Shown: positions 1 through 11,787, counted from the first letter of the stretch. The stretch is 64,000 bases of DNA from Myrica gale (GCA_963930655.1 OZ005617.1:12251568-12315567), one strand, 5' to 3'. Program-made: numbers and translations. The notes: generated by a model from the letters alone, not told the origin.

Positions 1-1149
1 CTTGACTTGTCATAAAACTTTCATTTGCACAAAACTTCTTTTCTTTCAAGAAAATCATGCAAATGCTTATGTCGTGTTATGTTTGATAACAATTATCATG
101 TCATGCTTGATAACAATGTCATGTTGTGTATCATTCTAATTTTCAGAAAAATGTAAGTTTCCACTTACATCCACTTACCTCGATCGTCTTGAGCTTAGAT
201 TGGGTCTTCGCCTATAAGCGAGTACATACGTCACTTAGACGTTTAAGAATAAACATTCAAAGAAAAATATTCATATACGTACTCAGTTTCAAAATTCGTA
301 TTTTTTAAACATGTGATTTCATTTAGGTAAAATCTTACGTGAAATTCCTTTAAAACGTTTTTAGCTTTCATAAATCAAATTTGTAAACAATAAAAATCAG
401 ACACATCAAAAAACTCCAATTTCAACTTGATCTTATAACACCTTCTTCCATAACCTCAATATCCAAGATCGGATCCGTAATGATTCAACCTAACTTGATT
501 ACCCAAAGTACTTGAACTAAACCGTCCTTCAATACATATAAGGTTGCTGTTTCCATCTTCTTCGTGTCCAATTCATATTCAACCTTAGAACACGTAGTCT
601 TTCCATCAAGAACATTAATTTTCCAAGTCCTATCTTGAAGGTCAGAGATAACATTTCATATTAAAAATTCCATACCAAATCAGCAACTTATCTCATGTCT
701 AATTTCTATTCTCCCTGTTCCACACTTTTCACTCTTACTTTGCATGGACTAATAACCATCAATTCCATCACTTAGACTTCGTGGACCATGCTATATTGTT
801 GCTGCCGAGACCTATAGGATTGACCTAATTTTTCATGTTCTTTTATCACAGGCTTTGCCAGCTCACATGAACCCTAATGAGCACAACTTGCATGTATTAA
901 GTCTTTATTTCCATGGCCAACCTGAGACAATCATCACTCTTATACTTACTGACCTAGATCCAAAAGATATCTCAGATTCACAAGTCCACACATTTCTTGC
1001 AAGATCCAAGCAAATCATTTAAAAACTCAACATGTAATCAATCTCTATGTAACCCGAGTGTGTTCAATCCATGTTTTCCATGTACACCTTGATTTGCTTG
1101 GGTGATTAACTTGCTGTTTTGTCCATGTAACCAACCTGAAATACACTTA
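1..1149. other. No recognisable gene; one short open stretch
   Basis: I see no gene here. The + strand is open from about 756 to a TAA at 1020-1022 (roughly 88 codons) and includes the peptide ALPAHMNPNEHNLHVLSLYF. It has no clear start codon context and I do not recognise the protein. It could be an exon remnant or chance openness. The rest is AT-rich and resembles the debris just to the right. Confidence 0.3.
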
Positions 1150-2562
1150 ACAACAAGCAACATCAAAGAACATACCATACATCAAATCCGCAAGCTAAAA
1201 TCAAAGAAAACATTCGGCCAACACTCCCTTTTTTCCTTCCATTTTCATACCATTCTCTTGCATGCATGTTAGTATTTTCCAAATATACATTTATTCCTAG
1301 AATTAGGCCACTGGCCGAAGCCCTAACATCATCCAAACTTACCATGTTCACATCTATTTTCAAGGGTTACAACAGCAAGCTTAACAGCCTCCAAAATAAA
1401 AAGATTTACACTTTAAACTTCACATGCATTTAGTTCATTTTCCTACTCTTATCAACACTCACAAGCTAACATATTTTCCAGCCTTACCAAACAAAAACCG
1501 TGGCTTTCACATACCTCAACCACCAGGAAATTTCACAACCAACACAAGCCATCTACAAAAAGTTTCAATTTAAGAACATGCAAGAACACATTCGGCCACA
1601 ATGACCACAAATCCTACATGCATCATCATTTCTCTAAAAATGTAGCCAAAACCGTTGCCTCTAAGCTCCTTCCCCATTAGCAAAGTTCACAACAACTCAC
1701 AACCAAGATGACATTTCAACCAATAGATTCAAATGCAAGAAACACCATATATTCATTCGGCCAACATCCAACCTCCATGCATCAACATTTTCCATTCAAA
1801 CTCGTGGCCTCTAAACCCATCCTCGATCACATGCATACACAACCAGCCCATACATAACAATTAAAAAACATCTAAAAGAGTTTCTAAACAAGAAAGGCAA
1901 GAAAACATCTCGGCCAAACATAAAACAAAAGGGGCCGAATCTTACCTTGTTTCCCCTTTCTTCTTCTTTCTTTCTTTCTTCCTTTTCCTTTTCTTCTCCT
2001 TCTTCTTCTCCTTTCTCTCCTTCTTCTTTTCTTTCCTTTCCTCTTCTTACTTTGTGCGACCAAATGAGTGAACTGAGGCGAGTGCGAAGTGTGCAGGGCG
2101 TGAAAGAGCAAAGATGTGGCTGAACCTAGCCTAAAACACGTACAAGGGGGGGACAACATAGTTTGTATCGCCTATTCCTATTGGCTGCATGGGCGGCAAC
2201 ATTTGGTTTTCTTTTCATTTTATTTTCTTTTACCTTTCTATGCATTTCACGTGAACCATCATGTTTAGCACACTTAATTGTTACTTAGCTGACCTAATGA
2301 AGATTAGGGCTACTAATACAAACATAGAATAATTAATGCATTATAATGTCATAAGCATAAATTCGGATACAATGAAAATATTTAGAGAATATTCAGCAAC
2401 TAGAAAATATAATAAATTGCACTTTAAATCTCCTTGAATACTAAAATATCATAGGTCATTGTAACACAATAAAATCCCTTACAATAGGCCAAATAACAGC
2501 CCCCAAAATTTAAAGAACAATACTTAAGCATAAAGTGGCACGGTGAAATTCGGGGTCTCACA
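1150..2562 (-). mobile_element. Probable LTR of a gypsy-type retrotransposon (remnant)
   Basis: Read on the minus strand, a TG-initiated boundary TGTGAGACCCCGAATTTC starts at 2,562. It resembles the first bases of many plant gypsy LTRs. The following 1.4 kb is non-coding and contains the string CGGCCA several times, plus a long purine/pyrimidine tract. I could not find the other end, a target-site duplication or a primer-binding site, so the family and full length are open. It is a fossil with no coding part in view. Confidence 0.35.
1953..2046. repeat. Pyrimidine-rich microsatellite tract (CTT/CTTT-rich)
   Basis: About 90 bases consist almost only of C and T on the + strand, in imperfect TTC, TTTC and CTCCTT units. 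The opposite strand reads as a lysine/arginine-rich open frame, which is a by-product of the tract and not a gene. Confidence 0.8.
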
Positions 2563-2752
2563 TATTCTTACTTTGATGTATTTGTCTCCCCCTATCTTTT
2601 ACAATTTAATGCATGTTTTTGATATTCTCTACCCCTTTGTCATCATAAAAAGTAAATACAGTAGGAAAATGCATATGAAAATGCAAGAAAAAGTGATAAA
2701 CATGAGAGAATGCTATGAGATCATGCAGGTGCAGGTCCATGGAAGTAGTATC

Positions 2753-3808
2753 TCATCTCCTTAAAGAATCTTTGTTGATCCTCAAATTATTTTTTCTGAC
2801 TCTCAAACGCTGTTGATCCTCTCTCATAGGTCGAACCTCGATCTCAAGCTTCGCTAAGTGAGGCTCAATAGAGGGAGGTGGAGCATGTGTGGAATGATGG
2901 CTATAGGGATGAGGTGGGGAGGGTACTCTAGATGGGGAAACTAAACCGTACAAAAGCTACTTTGGGAGGAGAAACGACAACTAGAGCTGAATCAACCATA
3001 TCAACATCAATGTCGAAACCCATATCCTGAAAAGTAACATTTTCATCAGCCTCATCCTCATCGTCCTCTTCATCTTCATCATCATTGACTTTCACCTTAG
3101 GCACCCACTTGCCTCTAGTAGTCCTCCTATTACCCATCATCGCCAAAACACTCCGATTAAATACCTTGGATCGAGCTAAGGTATCTCTCTCCCGGTTATC
3201 CAATGCAACTCCAAAGTGCCTAAATATCTGATTAAATAGTAAACCATAAGGAAGATTATTCAAATGCCCATGTACCTCGTCCACGTGTCTCAACATAATA
3301 TAAGGCAAATTAATAGCCTTATCCCTGTGAAGGTGCTCTACCACAAACATGTCCATGAATGTGACCTCCTCTCGGTGCCCCCCTCGAGGAATAAGGTTAT
3401 GGGAGCAAATCAGGTGAAGTAATTTAGACTTAAGCGCATGTAGATTTTCTTGAATCTTTCTAGGGGGATCCGTCAAATCCATATTACCTAGGAGGTACCG
3501 TAAAGTATCAGCATATTATATTTAGGAAATGATCCTTGATAGCTCCTTATCGTAAATGATCCCCGATCTTTTATAGTAGTCATATTATTAAAGAAAATCC
3601 AAATATATTTAGGAAATAACTCATCTCCCATATTCAACAAAGTAGCCCAACCTTGATCAAAAAAGAACTGCTGAATCTTAAAGTCACTTAAGGCTGATGC
3701 ATTCACATTTATCCCCTTCACTATCTTCCTCTTTGAAAACTCATAAAAAAAAATCCCAATGCTTAGAGGTAGGGGTGTACTTCCGATCCGACGGGTAGGA
3801 AATTTCAT
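2753..3808 (-). pseudogene. Broken gene of the putative plant transposon protein family (PF20167-like)
   Basis: Three adjacent minus-strand open blocks read in order as one protein type. The N-terminal block (3,808-3,488) has RKIVKGINVN and IQQFFFDQGW; the middle block (3,482-2,928) has LLHLICSHNLIPRGGHREEV, INLPYIMLRHVDEV and LPYGLLFNQIF, then an acidic run of Asp/Glu. The last block (2,953-2,753) is proline-rich followed by a charged, probably coiled-coil stretch. This order fits the plant family annotated as putative plant transposon protein domain, whose function is unknown. The blocks are in different frames, so the copy is broken, with about two to three interruptions. It has the same architecture as the accessory gene in the CACTA right arm (24,518-25,740), although the sequences are clearly diverged. 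I infer a mobile-element gene rather than a host gene. Confidence 0.55.
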
Positions 3809-4389
3809 CTTCCAAATTCAAACCCGACCCTCTACCAAATAGTTTTTGTTGTTTCAATTTTTGCCTGAAAATACGTATTTCCGACCTGTATTACGACAAT
3901 GCATATTTTCGGAGCCGACCCGCATTCCGACAATGCATATTTTCTAAGCCGACTCGATAACTCGGTTCAGAATTCATTTGGGCCAAAAAATGGGTTTAAG
4001 TTCATTTTTTGGTTGGATTGGTCCCTTCTTGGATCAATTATCTTACTTTTTCATATGAATTTTTGGGGTAAGTTTTTTAAGATTTCTGGGTGCTCATAAA
4101 AAACACCATTACTGCTTAGAATTCTTTAGTTAAACTGAAGCATTCTATTTCCATATCTCCAAAACTCCTCTTGTTTTAAAACTAACATCCCAAAAAATTA
4201 AAAAGAAAGTTTTACCCACAGATCGAATAATAAAAAATCAAGTTTTACAAAGTTATGGAACCACTAAAATATAAACCAAATAGAAGTTCAAAGCAAGAGA
4301 AATAATTCTATCTCTTCTGTCTTCAATTGCAGCTTCAAAAAATCAAAGTCTTTTTCCTATCCATGTCAACTTCATTGTGGTCCAATACT
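3809..4389. other. No gene; short tandem duplication near 3,895
   Basis: The stretch is AT-rich with no supported gene. The 16-mer CGACAATGCATATTTT occurs twice (about 3,894 and 3,928), within a roughly 35-bp imperfect tandem duplication. Confidence 0.4.
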
Positions 4390-5310
4390 AATAGTCCTTC
4401 TTACCTAGTAAGCATCAAAGAACAAAAATGTTAACCCTTTGTTAGAATAATAAAAGAACACATAGTTCAACCCTTTGTTAGAAAAACAAAAACCCACCTT
4501 GTTAACACTAAAAAAAAACATTGTTACTGGCCAAAAGTCCAAAGCAAAATAATACCACCTAAGCAAGTAAAATCGCAAAAACACAAGCATAATTTACTTA
4601 GTCAACGATAACCAACAAATCAAAATATTCAGCAGTGAGCAACAAATAAAAAACACAAGCAGAAAATAAAAACACAGTACTTCAAAAAGTCCGCAACCAT
4701 CATTCTAAGTTAGCTCTACAGATAGTCCTGCTTACCTAGTAAGCATCAAAGAACAAAAATGTTAACCATTTGTTAGAATAATAAAAGAACACATAGTTCA
4801 ACCCTTTGTTAGAAAAACAAAAACCCACCTTGTTAACACTAAAAAAAACATTGTTACTGGCCAAAAGTCCAAAGCAAAATAATACCACCTAAGCAAGTAA
4901 AATCGCAAAAACACAAGCATAATTTACTTAGTCAACGATAACCAACAAATCAAAATATTCAGCAGTGAGCAACAAATAAAAAACACAAGCAGAAAATAAA
5001 AACACAGTACTTCAAAAAGCCCGCAACCATCATTCTAAGTTAGCTCTACAAATAAGAAAAATATTGAACTAAGTTGATGGCCAAAAGTCCACAGCAGAAA
5101 AACAGCACCACCTAAGCAAGGAAAACAACAAAAACACAAGCAAAATTTACTTATTCGGCGGTAAGCAACAAATCAAAATATTCAGTTGTAATGAACAAAT
5201 GAAAAACAGAAACAAAACATAAAAACCCACCATTTCAAAAAGGCAACAACCATCATCCGCTTAGTTAGTGGTAAGCTAAATATTCTTCGAAGTTAGCTCT
5301 ACAAAAATTG
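4390..5310. repeat. 331-bp tandem repeat, two near-identical copies plus a decayed third
   Basis: Unit 1 runs from about 4,390 to 4,720 and unit 2 from about 4,721 to 5,051; for example TTACCTAGTAAGCATCAAAG starts at 4,401 and again at 4,732. The two units differ at only a few positions. A third, diverged and shortened copy follows to about 5,310, sharing the GGCCAAAAGTCC...CACCTAAGCAAG and GCAACAAATCAAAATATTCAG segments. No coding sense is visible. The low divergence of units 1 and 2 suggests a recent duplication of an older unit. Confidence 0.9.
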
Positions 5311-5941
5311 AAGAATAGGACTAGTTAGAATAGGCAAGAAATGAAAGGTCATGTTTCATTTTACGTTGATATAAAATATTAAGCAACAAATCAAAATAAG
5401 TGACCTGAATCAACTTGGTAACTTTCAGCATCTTCTACTATAGCTTGTTGAGCATCAATCTTATATATTGTTGGAAGCCCTTTCGACCTAAGTCAGACTC
5501 TTCAATAGGTTTGAGTGACAACATCGGAGGGAGAGTAGACTAGAGAGAGGTTATGTAATAGAGGTGATAGTGAGCCCCAAAGAGTGCATTTTCTACGCCA
5601 TGGAGTGAGGAATATCTTGAGTCCTCATTTAAGATATAGAGATTGTTAACAGAAAAACTGTTACGCAACTGCCTAACAAACTAACTAACTATGCTGAGCT
5701 GGAGCAAATGAGCAGCGTAGACGATGAACTTTCTCCACAGACTCATGCACCCACATTGGTAAAAATTCAAGAAAACCCATTTTGCTCCCTCTCAACCCCA
5801 TCCAATCAGAACCCACATCATCGCAACCCAAGAAATCGAACCCAACAGAACTCAATCACCAAAGCTAAAACAAAAGTAACATTTGTTATTCAAAAAGCGC
5901 AAGGATTGAAGCAAAAAGCTAATATTGACCAAAGAGAAGGC
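5311..5941. other. Intron-like and flanking sequence beside the TOPP exon
   Basis: No separate gene is supported. On the minus strand the T-rich sequence just left of the phosphatase exon (5,941 down to about 5,700) looks like the start of its first intron. No second phosphatase exon was found further left. The + strand open frames over this stretch are antisense to the exon. Confidence 0.4.
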
Positions 5942-6121
5942 ACCGCAGATCTTGAAGGGGGCTTGGAGTTCCAGAAGATTGGGTCGCTGGAGGAAGATTT
6001 GCCTAGAAACAGCGCAAAGCTGGCAGATCTCGTTCTCCATGAGCTGGACCTGCTTCCCTGCTCGAACCTACCTATACTCCAATAGCCTATGGATAATGTC
6101 GTCTAGCACTGCAGAGTCCAT
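5942..6121 (-). pseudogene. TOPP-like: First exon of a type-1 serine/threonine protein phosphatase (TOPP/PP1), isolated
   Basis: From ATG at 6,121 the minus strand reads MDSAVLDDIIHRLLEYR, then a stop, then VRAGKQVQL...[30 protein letters not shown]. This matches the N-terminal exon of plant PP1 catalytic subunits (usual form RLLEVR.ARPGKQVQL, then APIKICG followed by an intron). Coding sense stops at AAG ATC TGC G, where plant TOPP genes have an intron; the next bases GTGCCT could be a weak donor. The catalytic GDIHGQ motif belongs to exon 2, which is not present within the window. One in-frame TAG at codon 18 and the missing downstream exons make it a pseudogene fragment. The sequence upstream (6,122-6,250) looks like a normal pyrimidine-rich 5' leader, so the copy may be a truncated genomic duplicate rather than a retrocopy. 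Confidence 0.85.
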
Positions 6122-7820
6122 AGTCCCACAAGAATCCTAAGACTTTCAAGAACGAGAACAGAGCTCTCTATTTTTCTCACTTCGTCTTCTTCTTCTTCTA
6201 GGCTTTTTTCCCTTCGTTCGGAGAACGACGTCGTTATCTACAGCCAGTTTTTGTTTGTTCGAAGACATAGTGTGCAATGTGAACGAAGTCGTCTTGAATA
6301 TGTGGAATTTTTTTTAAGACAGTGACGTGGCAGATACTTGGCGCATATGTGGCAAGTTACCTTTAAATGAACATGTGTCACTCAATGATTCATTATGACG
6401 TGGATTTTAAAGTCACGTCAGATATGGACGTTAACGGATTTGACAGCAAATGAATAGAGGAGTTTATTTTTTTCTTAAAAATCGACCTTAGTAACCTAAT
6501 TATTGAAAAGTTACTTCGAGGTCCTATTTGTAACCTTTGAATAGCACAGTGGCCATAGTCCAATTAAGCATTTTAGTTTTAATAGCCAATAGCGGGATTG
6601 TGCTACTCTGGTGTACTTTCTGTTGTAACTGCATTTGGATGACCAAGAATAGTTGCGGCCTATTGCATTTATTTTGTGGAGTATGGACTCGATAGTCAAC
6701 CATTGCCAACACCAAGGAGTGTCGGCCATAAATCGCTGCCTCCTAGTAACACGTGTTAAACTGAATTAATCTCAGGGTTTGTATTCGTTAAATAATTAGT
6801 CAATCTCTTTTTGTTCAGCCAACATTTTGAACTCTCTTTCGTTCTTTGAAAAAGGTAGTGTTATCCAGTCTGTAAGCAATAACAGCAACCTCACAAAAAT
6901 CCAAAAAAAAAAAACCGCAGAACGGAGAAATTTGCAATATTTATGTAGAGTTACGATTATTACTGCAAATCGTTAAATGTGAGCAGTTCTTGTTTGCATC
7001 ATGCACTCAAGTATGTTTGCACTTGTGAATGCCTCTGGGAGCATTTGAACTTGCAAATAGATACATGTGCTAATTTTAACAGGAGGCGTGACTTGTGTCC
7101 TATAGTTCACGTCAGTCAAATCGGATTCTCCCATGTGTTCAGAATAAATAAATAAGTATGAAAAGCGAAAACATGAAAATAATGAATGGAAAACCAAATA
7201 ATTGAAAAAGAGATGGGGGGCAAAAAGCATTGGGGGAGGCATGGCGTGAGAACCCTGTAAAACCTGACCCCGACCCATTTAAATTGGCGACAGGTCACCT
7301 CACATTCAATTTCCTCCATTTTCCACCGATTTATAACTTGAGTTATGTTGGTTTTGAGTAAAAATATAAGATTTTAGAGAAGTTGTGAATATTTATGTTG
7401 AATAGTGTTTTATTGGTGTTTGTGTAAAGTGGAGAGAGAAATGATTTGATGTAATTGTTTAATAAAAAAATATTGGAGTTATGTGAAAAAAGTATAGAGA
7501 GAAAATTTATGTTGAATAAAAAATTAAAAAGTTGTTGGAGATTGTGTAAAATGTATTGGTGTTTGTGTTTGAATTCTGAATATGTTCGGTGGTAGTAATG
7601 TGAATATACTTAGAATCTTGAAAAAAGTGTGAAAATGAACATATCCCTGCATTCAACGACATCACTGAAATGAAATCTAGGGCTCGTTCTAAGCCATCTC
7701 ATTTAATGAAAGATAGTCGACTCGCACTCCACTCGGCAAACTCAGTTGGCTCACTCGCCCATCCGCCTACTCGCTTCCTCATCTGGAAACCAACGCCACA
7801 GTCTCTCCCATCGCTATTGC
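6122..7820. other. No gene; leader-like sequence then AT-rich filler
   Basis: 6,122-6,250 is leader-like sequence of the TOPP fragment. The remainder has no supported gene. From about 7,320 to 7,640 it is AT-rich, with recurring short words such as TTTATGTTGAATA and GGTGTTTGTGT, and resembles a decayed MITE, but no inverted termini could be fixed. Confidence 0.35.
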
Positions 7821-8436
7821 TTTTTTTTTTTCTAGGCCAAAGTACAAAAGGTATTATAAACCCACACTAATTTAAGGGGGCTTATAATACCAATCACAGT
7901 TTAGTACATACGGGGGGATAAGGCCAAGGGCCTCCATTCCAAAATATCGGGACTGCATTGCCCATTTTGCTATGCTATGAGCCAATTTGCTTTGCTTCCG
8001 TGATACCCAACCCACACTCCACTGTTGTGACAGCTCCAGGAAACTTCTAATTCTTTGCACTTCCAGAGCAATGTTGGACTCTAGAGTGATCTCCGGAGAG
8101 TTGATAAATTTGCAAGCTAGAAGTCTGTCTGCCTCAATGATAATATGTTGTCATCCAAATTTTTGTCACATACAGCATGCTACATTAATAGTGTTAATCT
8201 CCCCCACGTAGGGTCTCTGTTCTGGGTGAAATTAGTCCACACATGAAGTATTTCCCCAGTATCATTTCTGCAGACCACAGAAATAGTTGTACCCCAAATT
8301 CTATAAGCAACATCCATGTTAATTTTCCAAGAGCCTAAAGGTGGTGGAATCCATCTTAGCTTCAAATTAGTTTCAAGTAATTGCCAGGCTTGTATGTGCT
8401 CAACAAAACGTCTTCTAACAGTAGAGAGCACCTCAA
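7821..8436 (-). mobile_element. 5'-truncated LINE: RNase H-like domain and poly(A) tail
   Basis: Two minus-strand blocks read as the RNase H-like C-terminal domain (RVT_3 type) found in plant LINE polyproteins. Block 1 (8,431-8,180) contains RWIPPPLGSWKINMDVAYR and VVCRNDTGEILHVW; block 2 (8,128 to about 7,880) contains EADRLLACKF, WVSRKQSKLAHSIAKWAM and PPYVLNCDW. Reading fails for a short stretch between them. An 11-base T run at 7,821-7,831 lies where the poly(A) tail of a minus-strand LINE should be. The 5' end is cut at 8,436 by the LTR that follows, so the reverse transcriptase is absent. No target-site duplication was recognised. Confidence 0.75.
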
Positions 8437-9869
8437 TGTGACACCTAATTTCAGGATTAAGGCAACCAAAGAGGGGGGGTGAATTGGTTTTCTAAACTTT
8501 TTGATATTAACTCCCCAAAACCGTGTTTGCAAAGTAAATACTAATTTAGCACAAGTATATAATATGCGGAACTGTAAATAAGTGCTAAAGTAACAACTAC
8601 TTTAGCACAAGTATATGCGGAACTGTGTCAATAATGTTGTCAATTACGTTCTTCTCTATATGCATCACATCTAGATTATGGCGCAACATATTATCCTTCC
8701 CATAAGGCAATGTAAAGAAAATACTCTGTTACTTCCACACTTGACTCAAAATGTTCAATGCCCTCTAGTTCTATCAAAATTTCAAAACATATTATCCTTA
8801 GGGTATAATCATTGTAACTCTTTAATTCACATTTGATAGGGATTTGAATCACGCACTTGCATATCTTTCAAAACATGCATAAACCGTTTTTAGTTTTGTT
8901 TGAAAGATTAAAATATTTTTATAGGTTTCAAAACACCCCAATCAAACCTCCAAACCTTCATATACTTATGGGAAGTATGTCTTCAAAATTGGGTGTTTAA
9001 AAGTGGTCAAAACCATGTTTTTAAAAGAACCGAATCATGCTTAAGTTGAGGAGGTCGACCGGTACTTCGACCGCTTCATGTAGCGGTCGACCGGTTGGTT
9101 TTGACAAAAGAACCGTTGAAGCTTCTGACAATATGACCGTTGGGTAACAGAAACTTGAAGCGGTCGACCGGCTCGTTTTAGCAAAAACTCCTAACGGCTA
9201 TAAACGGCTAGTTTTCATAGGTGACCTATAAATACACCTTCATTTCGTCTAAAATTATAACCCAACGACCACATATCATTTCTACTACTTGAGAAATATT
9301 GTAAACCTTCCTATTCTATATTTCTCATAGTATTCACACAAAACACACTTTCATTTCCTTGTCTTTGTGTGAATAAAGAGATAGAGCTTCCATTTTCATA
9401 TCTACTCTATCAAGAGAGTTATTGTTCTTCCATCTACCTATCGAATAGAGGTGTTTCCTTTAGTGAGGTTGTTCACTAAAGAAGAAGCTTTGAGAATGTA
9501 TATCTCAAACTTGGTGAGGTTGTGAGTGGTGAGCCAGAAAAACAACTTGTGTGGGTTTAAGTGTTGATCCCGGGAAAACACTTGTACGGTTCACTAGCAC
9601 CTGGAAGCTAGTGTGTAAAGCTATTGAAGATAGTGGAAAACCTCAAGGCTCGGTGAAGGAGCTTGAGGGGTGGAAAACCTAAAAATACTATGTTTGCTTT
9701 TCTTACCCTTCTCCTTAATTTAACACTTATTTACAGTTATTGCATATTATATACTTGTGCTAAAATAGGCTTTACTGGCAAACACAACTTTGGGGGTTAA
9801 TATCGAAAAGTTTAGAAAACCAATTCACCCCTCTCTTGAGTTGCCTTAATCCTGAAACTAGGACTCACA
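8437..9869. mobile_element. Composite of two inverted family-B LTR ends with a CACTA scrap inside
   Basis: The right part (to 9,869) is a + oriented LTR. It has a GGTCGACCGG cluster at 9,055-9,170, a CCTATAAATA promoter at about 9,222, and an end ...CCAATTCACCCCTCTC...GGACTCACA. The left part (8,437-8,632) is the same LTR 3' end in reverse, starting TGTGACACCTAATTTCAGG. The two therefore look like terminal inverted repeats. Between them lies a 100-bp fragment of CACTA transposase. Flanking bases do not match (CTCAA and GAATG), so this is not a simple single insertion. On the right it cuts into a copia reverse transcriptase at 9,870. It is a broken fossil. Confidence 0.65.
8636..8735 (-). pseudogene. 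TNP2 (CACTA transposase) fragment inside the LTR composite
   Basis: The minus strand reads QSIFFTLPYGKDNMLRHN followed by LDVMHIEKNVIDN, the most conserved stretch of CACTA TNP2 transposases. The same motif occurs as HNLDVMHIEKNICDN at about 20,130 in the main CACTA element, but the flanking residues differ, so this scrap comes from another family member. Nothing else of a TNP2 gene surrounds it; both flanks are LTR sequence. Confidence 0.8.
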
Positions 9870-10460
9870 GAATGACATCGGTGCAATGTCATCTGCGAAA
9901 GTATGGTTAGCGAACTATTTTTCAATAAAAGACCTCGGGGAGGCATCCTACATTCTCAGGATCAAAGTGTTTAGAAACCAAGAAAAGAGGCTTTTAGGGC
10001 TTTCACAAGTCCACTACATTGACAAGATATTGGCGCGGTACAGCATGCAGGATGCCATGAAAGGGTTCTTGCCCTTTAGGCATAATATTCATCTCTGTAA
10101 GATGATGTCTCCTAAGACTCAGGAAGAGAGATATAAGATGAGAAACTTTCCTTATGCTTCAGCTGTAGGAAGCTTCATGTATGTTATGCTATGTACAAGG
10201 CCAGATATCAGTTATGCAATTAGTGTTGTGAGTAGATATCAAACATATTCTCAAATACTTGAGAAGGACCAAACACTATTGTCTATTGTATGGTGGCGAG
10301 GATATGCTAATTATCCAGGGATACACAGATTCAGATTTTTAATCAGATATTGATAATAGAAGATCTACATCTGGATTTGTGTTTACATTGGGTAAAAGAG
10401 TAGTGAGTTAGAGAAGTTTCAAGCAGAACACCACGCCATAAAATGGGTCTGCTTACATAA
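9870..10460 (+). mobile_element. Ty1/copia reverse transcriptase remnant
   Basis: The sequence reads as the C-terminal part of a copia reverse transcriptase, entering at NDIGAMSSAKVWLANYF, then SIKDLGEASYIL, LLGLSQVHYIDKIL, FPYASAVGSFMYVMLCTRPD and ISYAISVVSRYQ. The start is cut by the LTR composite at 9,869. The RNase H that should follow is hardly readable. The element's own LTR follows at 10,495. It is a broken fossil with several interruptions and clear divergence. Confidence 0.85.
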
Positions 10461-10494
10461 GATGTCATATTTGCAACGACATAAGATTTCATAT

Positions 10495-11786
10495 TGTTAG
10501 ATGTATGCCCTCAAAACCAATCATTTTACATAGTTATGAGATAATTAATGTTATTGATTAATCACTTGTATATTATTTTGGGTACATGATATGACATAAG
10601 ATGTCATATTTGCAACGACATAAGATGTCATATTGTTGAGTAACATTGTAGAAAAGTCTGGCTAATGATTAATGAATCGGAGGCAGGGAGTATGACTTTT
10701 CGGATCTTTGTTGACTAACTTTGTTCTAGACCGAGGTACATGATAATGTACAAATAGGTCTACACTCGTTGTGTCTCTATAAGATAGAATGATGGACTCC
10801 GTCATTGAGGTGGTGACCTTAAGCACACGAGTGGGTCTAATGTAAGAGTACATGTACTGAACGGGATCAACTATGAATACCTTCTGGAAATGATCACTGA
10901 TGAAGAGAACGATATTCAGCACAATTAGCTTATGTTGTCCTAAGACCTGAGAGAGTTATGCATGTTTGCTTGTTGTATGCTTGTGTTTTAACTGAGTCAT
11001 TTGGGGATGATCTTCGCAGATCAAATATTCCAGATAATGCTGGGCCTTGTACATAGTAAGTGAATTTGTATAATTGCTCAATATGGAATCCACAAGTCTC
11101 TTGTTGAGACATTATATTCATTATGTCTGTATATTATTGGACTCTAGTAAAAATGCTGCGAAGCGAGATTTTTGTGAAAAGTGTTTTCCCTAGTTTTACT
11201 TATATAATATATTAAGTAAATATTTGCGAAAAAAATTTTCGAAAATTTTTGGAAGTCCAACTAGGCACAGACCGAGAATTAAGAATTATATGAGCTAGGG
11301 ACTTAATCGGTGATATTATTCCAGTCCTATTAGCTCATGTGGAATATAGTTTGGTGGAAGGATAAATAAGCATATAATTGTTAGCAAAAGGGATTTCACA
11401 AAAACAGTCTCATTATCTCGGGGGTCAATTGTGATATGTTAATGGACATGATCACAATTTGTAGAAGCCCATAAATTCAAAATACAGAATATAAGGGGGT
11501 TTAATGAAAAGAGTTTTTCATGATGTTCCTACGACTGAGATTTGAGATCCCTAAAGATCCCACGCTATAACACAGTTGAATTCTAAGCCAACCATTATAT
11601 ATAGCTCATAACTCAATTGAGAAAAAGAGAATTCATTTTCAACGGAATTCGATTTCAACGAATGAGAGTTTTCTCTCTCCACTTTCTCTCAAAGCTGTTT
11701 GCGTGGATCTGAAGGAGGCAGAACGCTTGGGCTGCTCTGATTTCAACGATCCTATCTTCCTCTGCGCCGATCCCACGATTCCAACA
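10495..11786 (+). mobile_element. Copia LTR, family A (3' LTR of the element at 9,870)
   Basis: The LTR begins TGTTAGATGTATGCCCTC at 10,495 and probably ends near ...GATTCCAACA at 11,786, just before the SKIP25-like sequence. A second copy of the same LTR lies inverted at 36.7-39.3 kb; shared segments include the ATTATCTCGGGGGTCAATTG block (11,412 here) and the TTATTTATCCTTCCACCAAA block (reverse complement here, near 11,355). A 45-bp segment with the inverted pair ATGACAT/ATGTCAT occurs just before the LTR start (about 10,453) and again inside it (about 10,592). The right boundary is approximate. Confidence 0.75.
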
Positions 11787-11787
11787 A

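Noticed and set aside
1884-2159. Lysine/arginine-rich minus-strand open frame
   Set aside because: It is only the translation of the pyrimidine-rich microsatellite; no family resemblance.
5708-6085. 125-codon + strand open frame
   Set aside because: It runs antisense to the TOPP exon and its intron; the composition is not protein-like.
8437-9869. A DNA transposon with terminal inverted repeats enclosing a transposase
   Set aside because: The inverted ends are LTR 3' ends (with a TATA box and the CCAATTCACCCC end signature), and flanking sequences do not form a target duplication.
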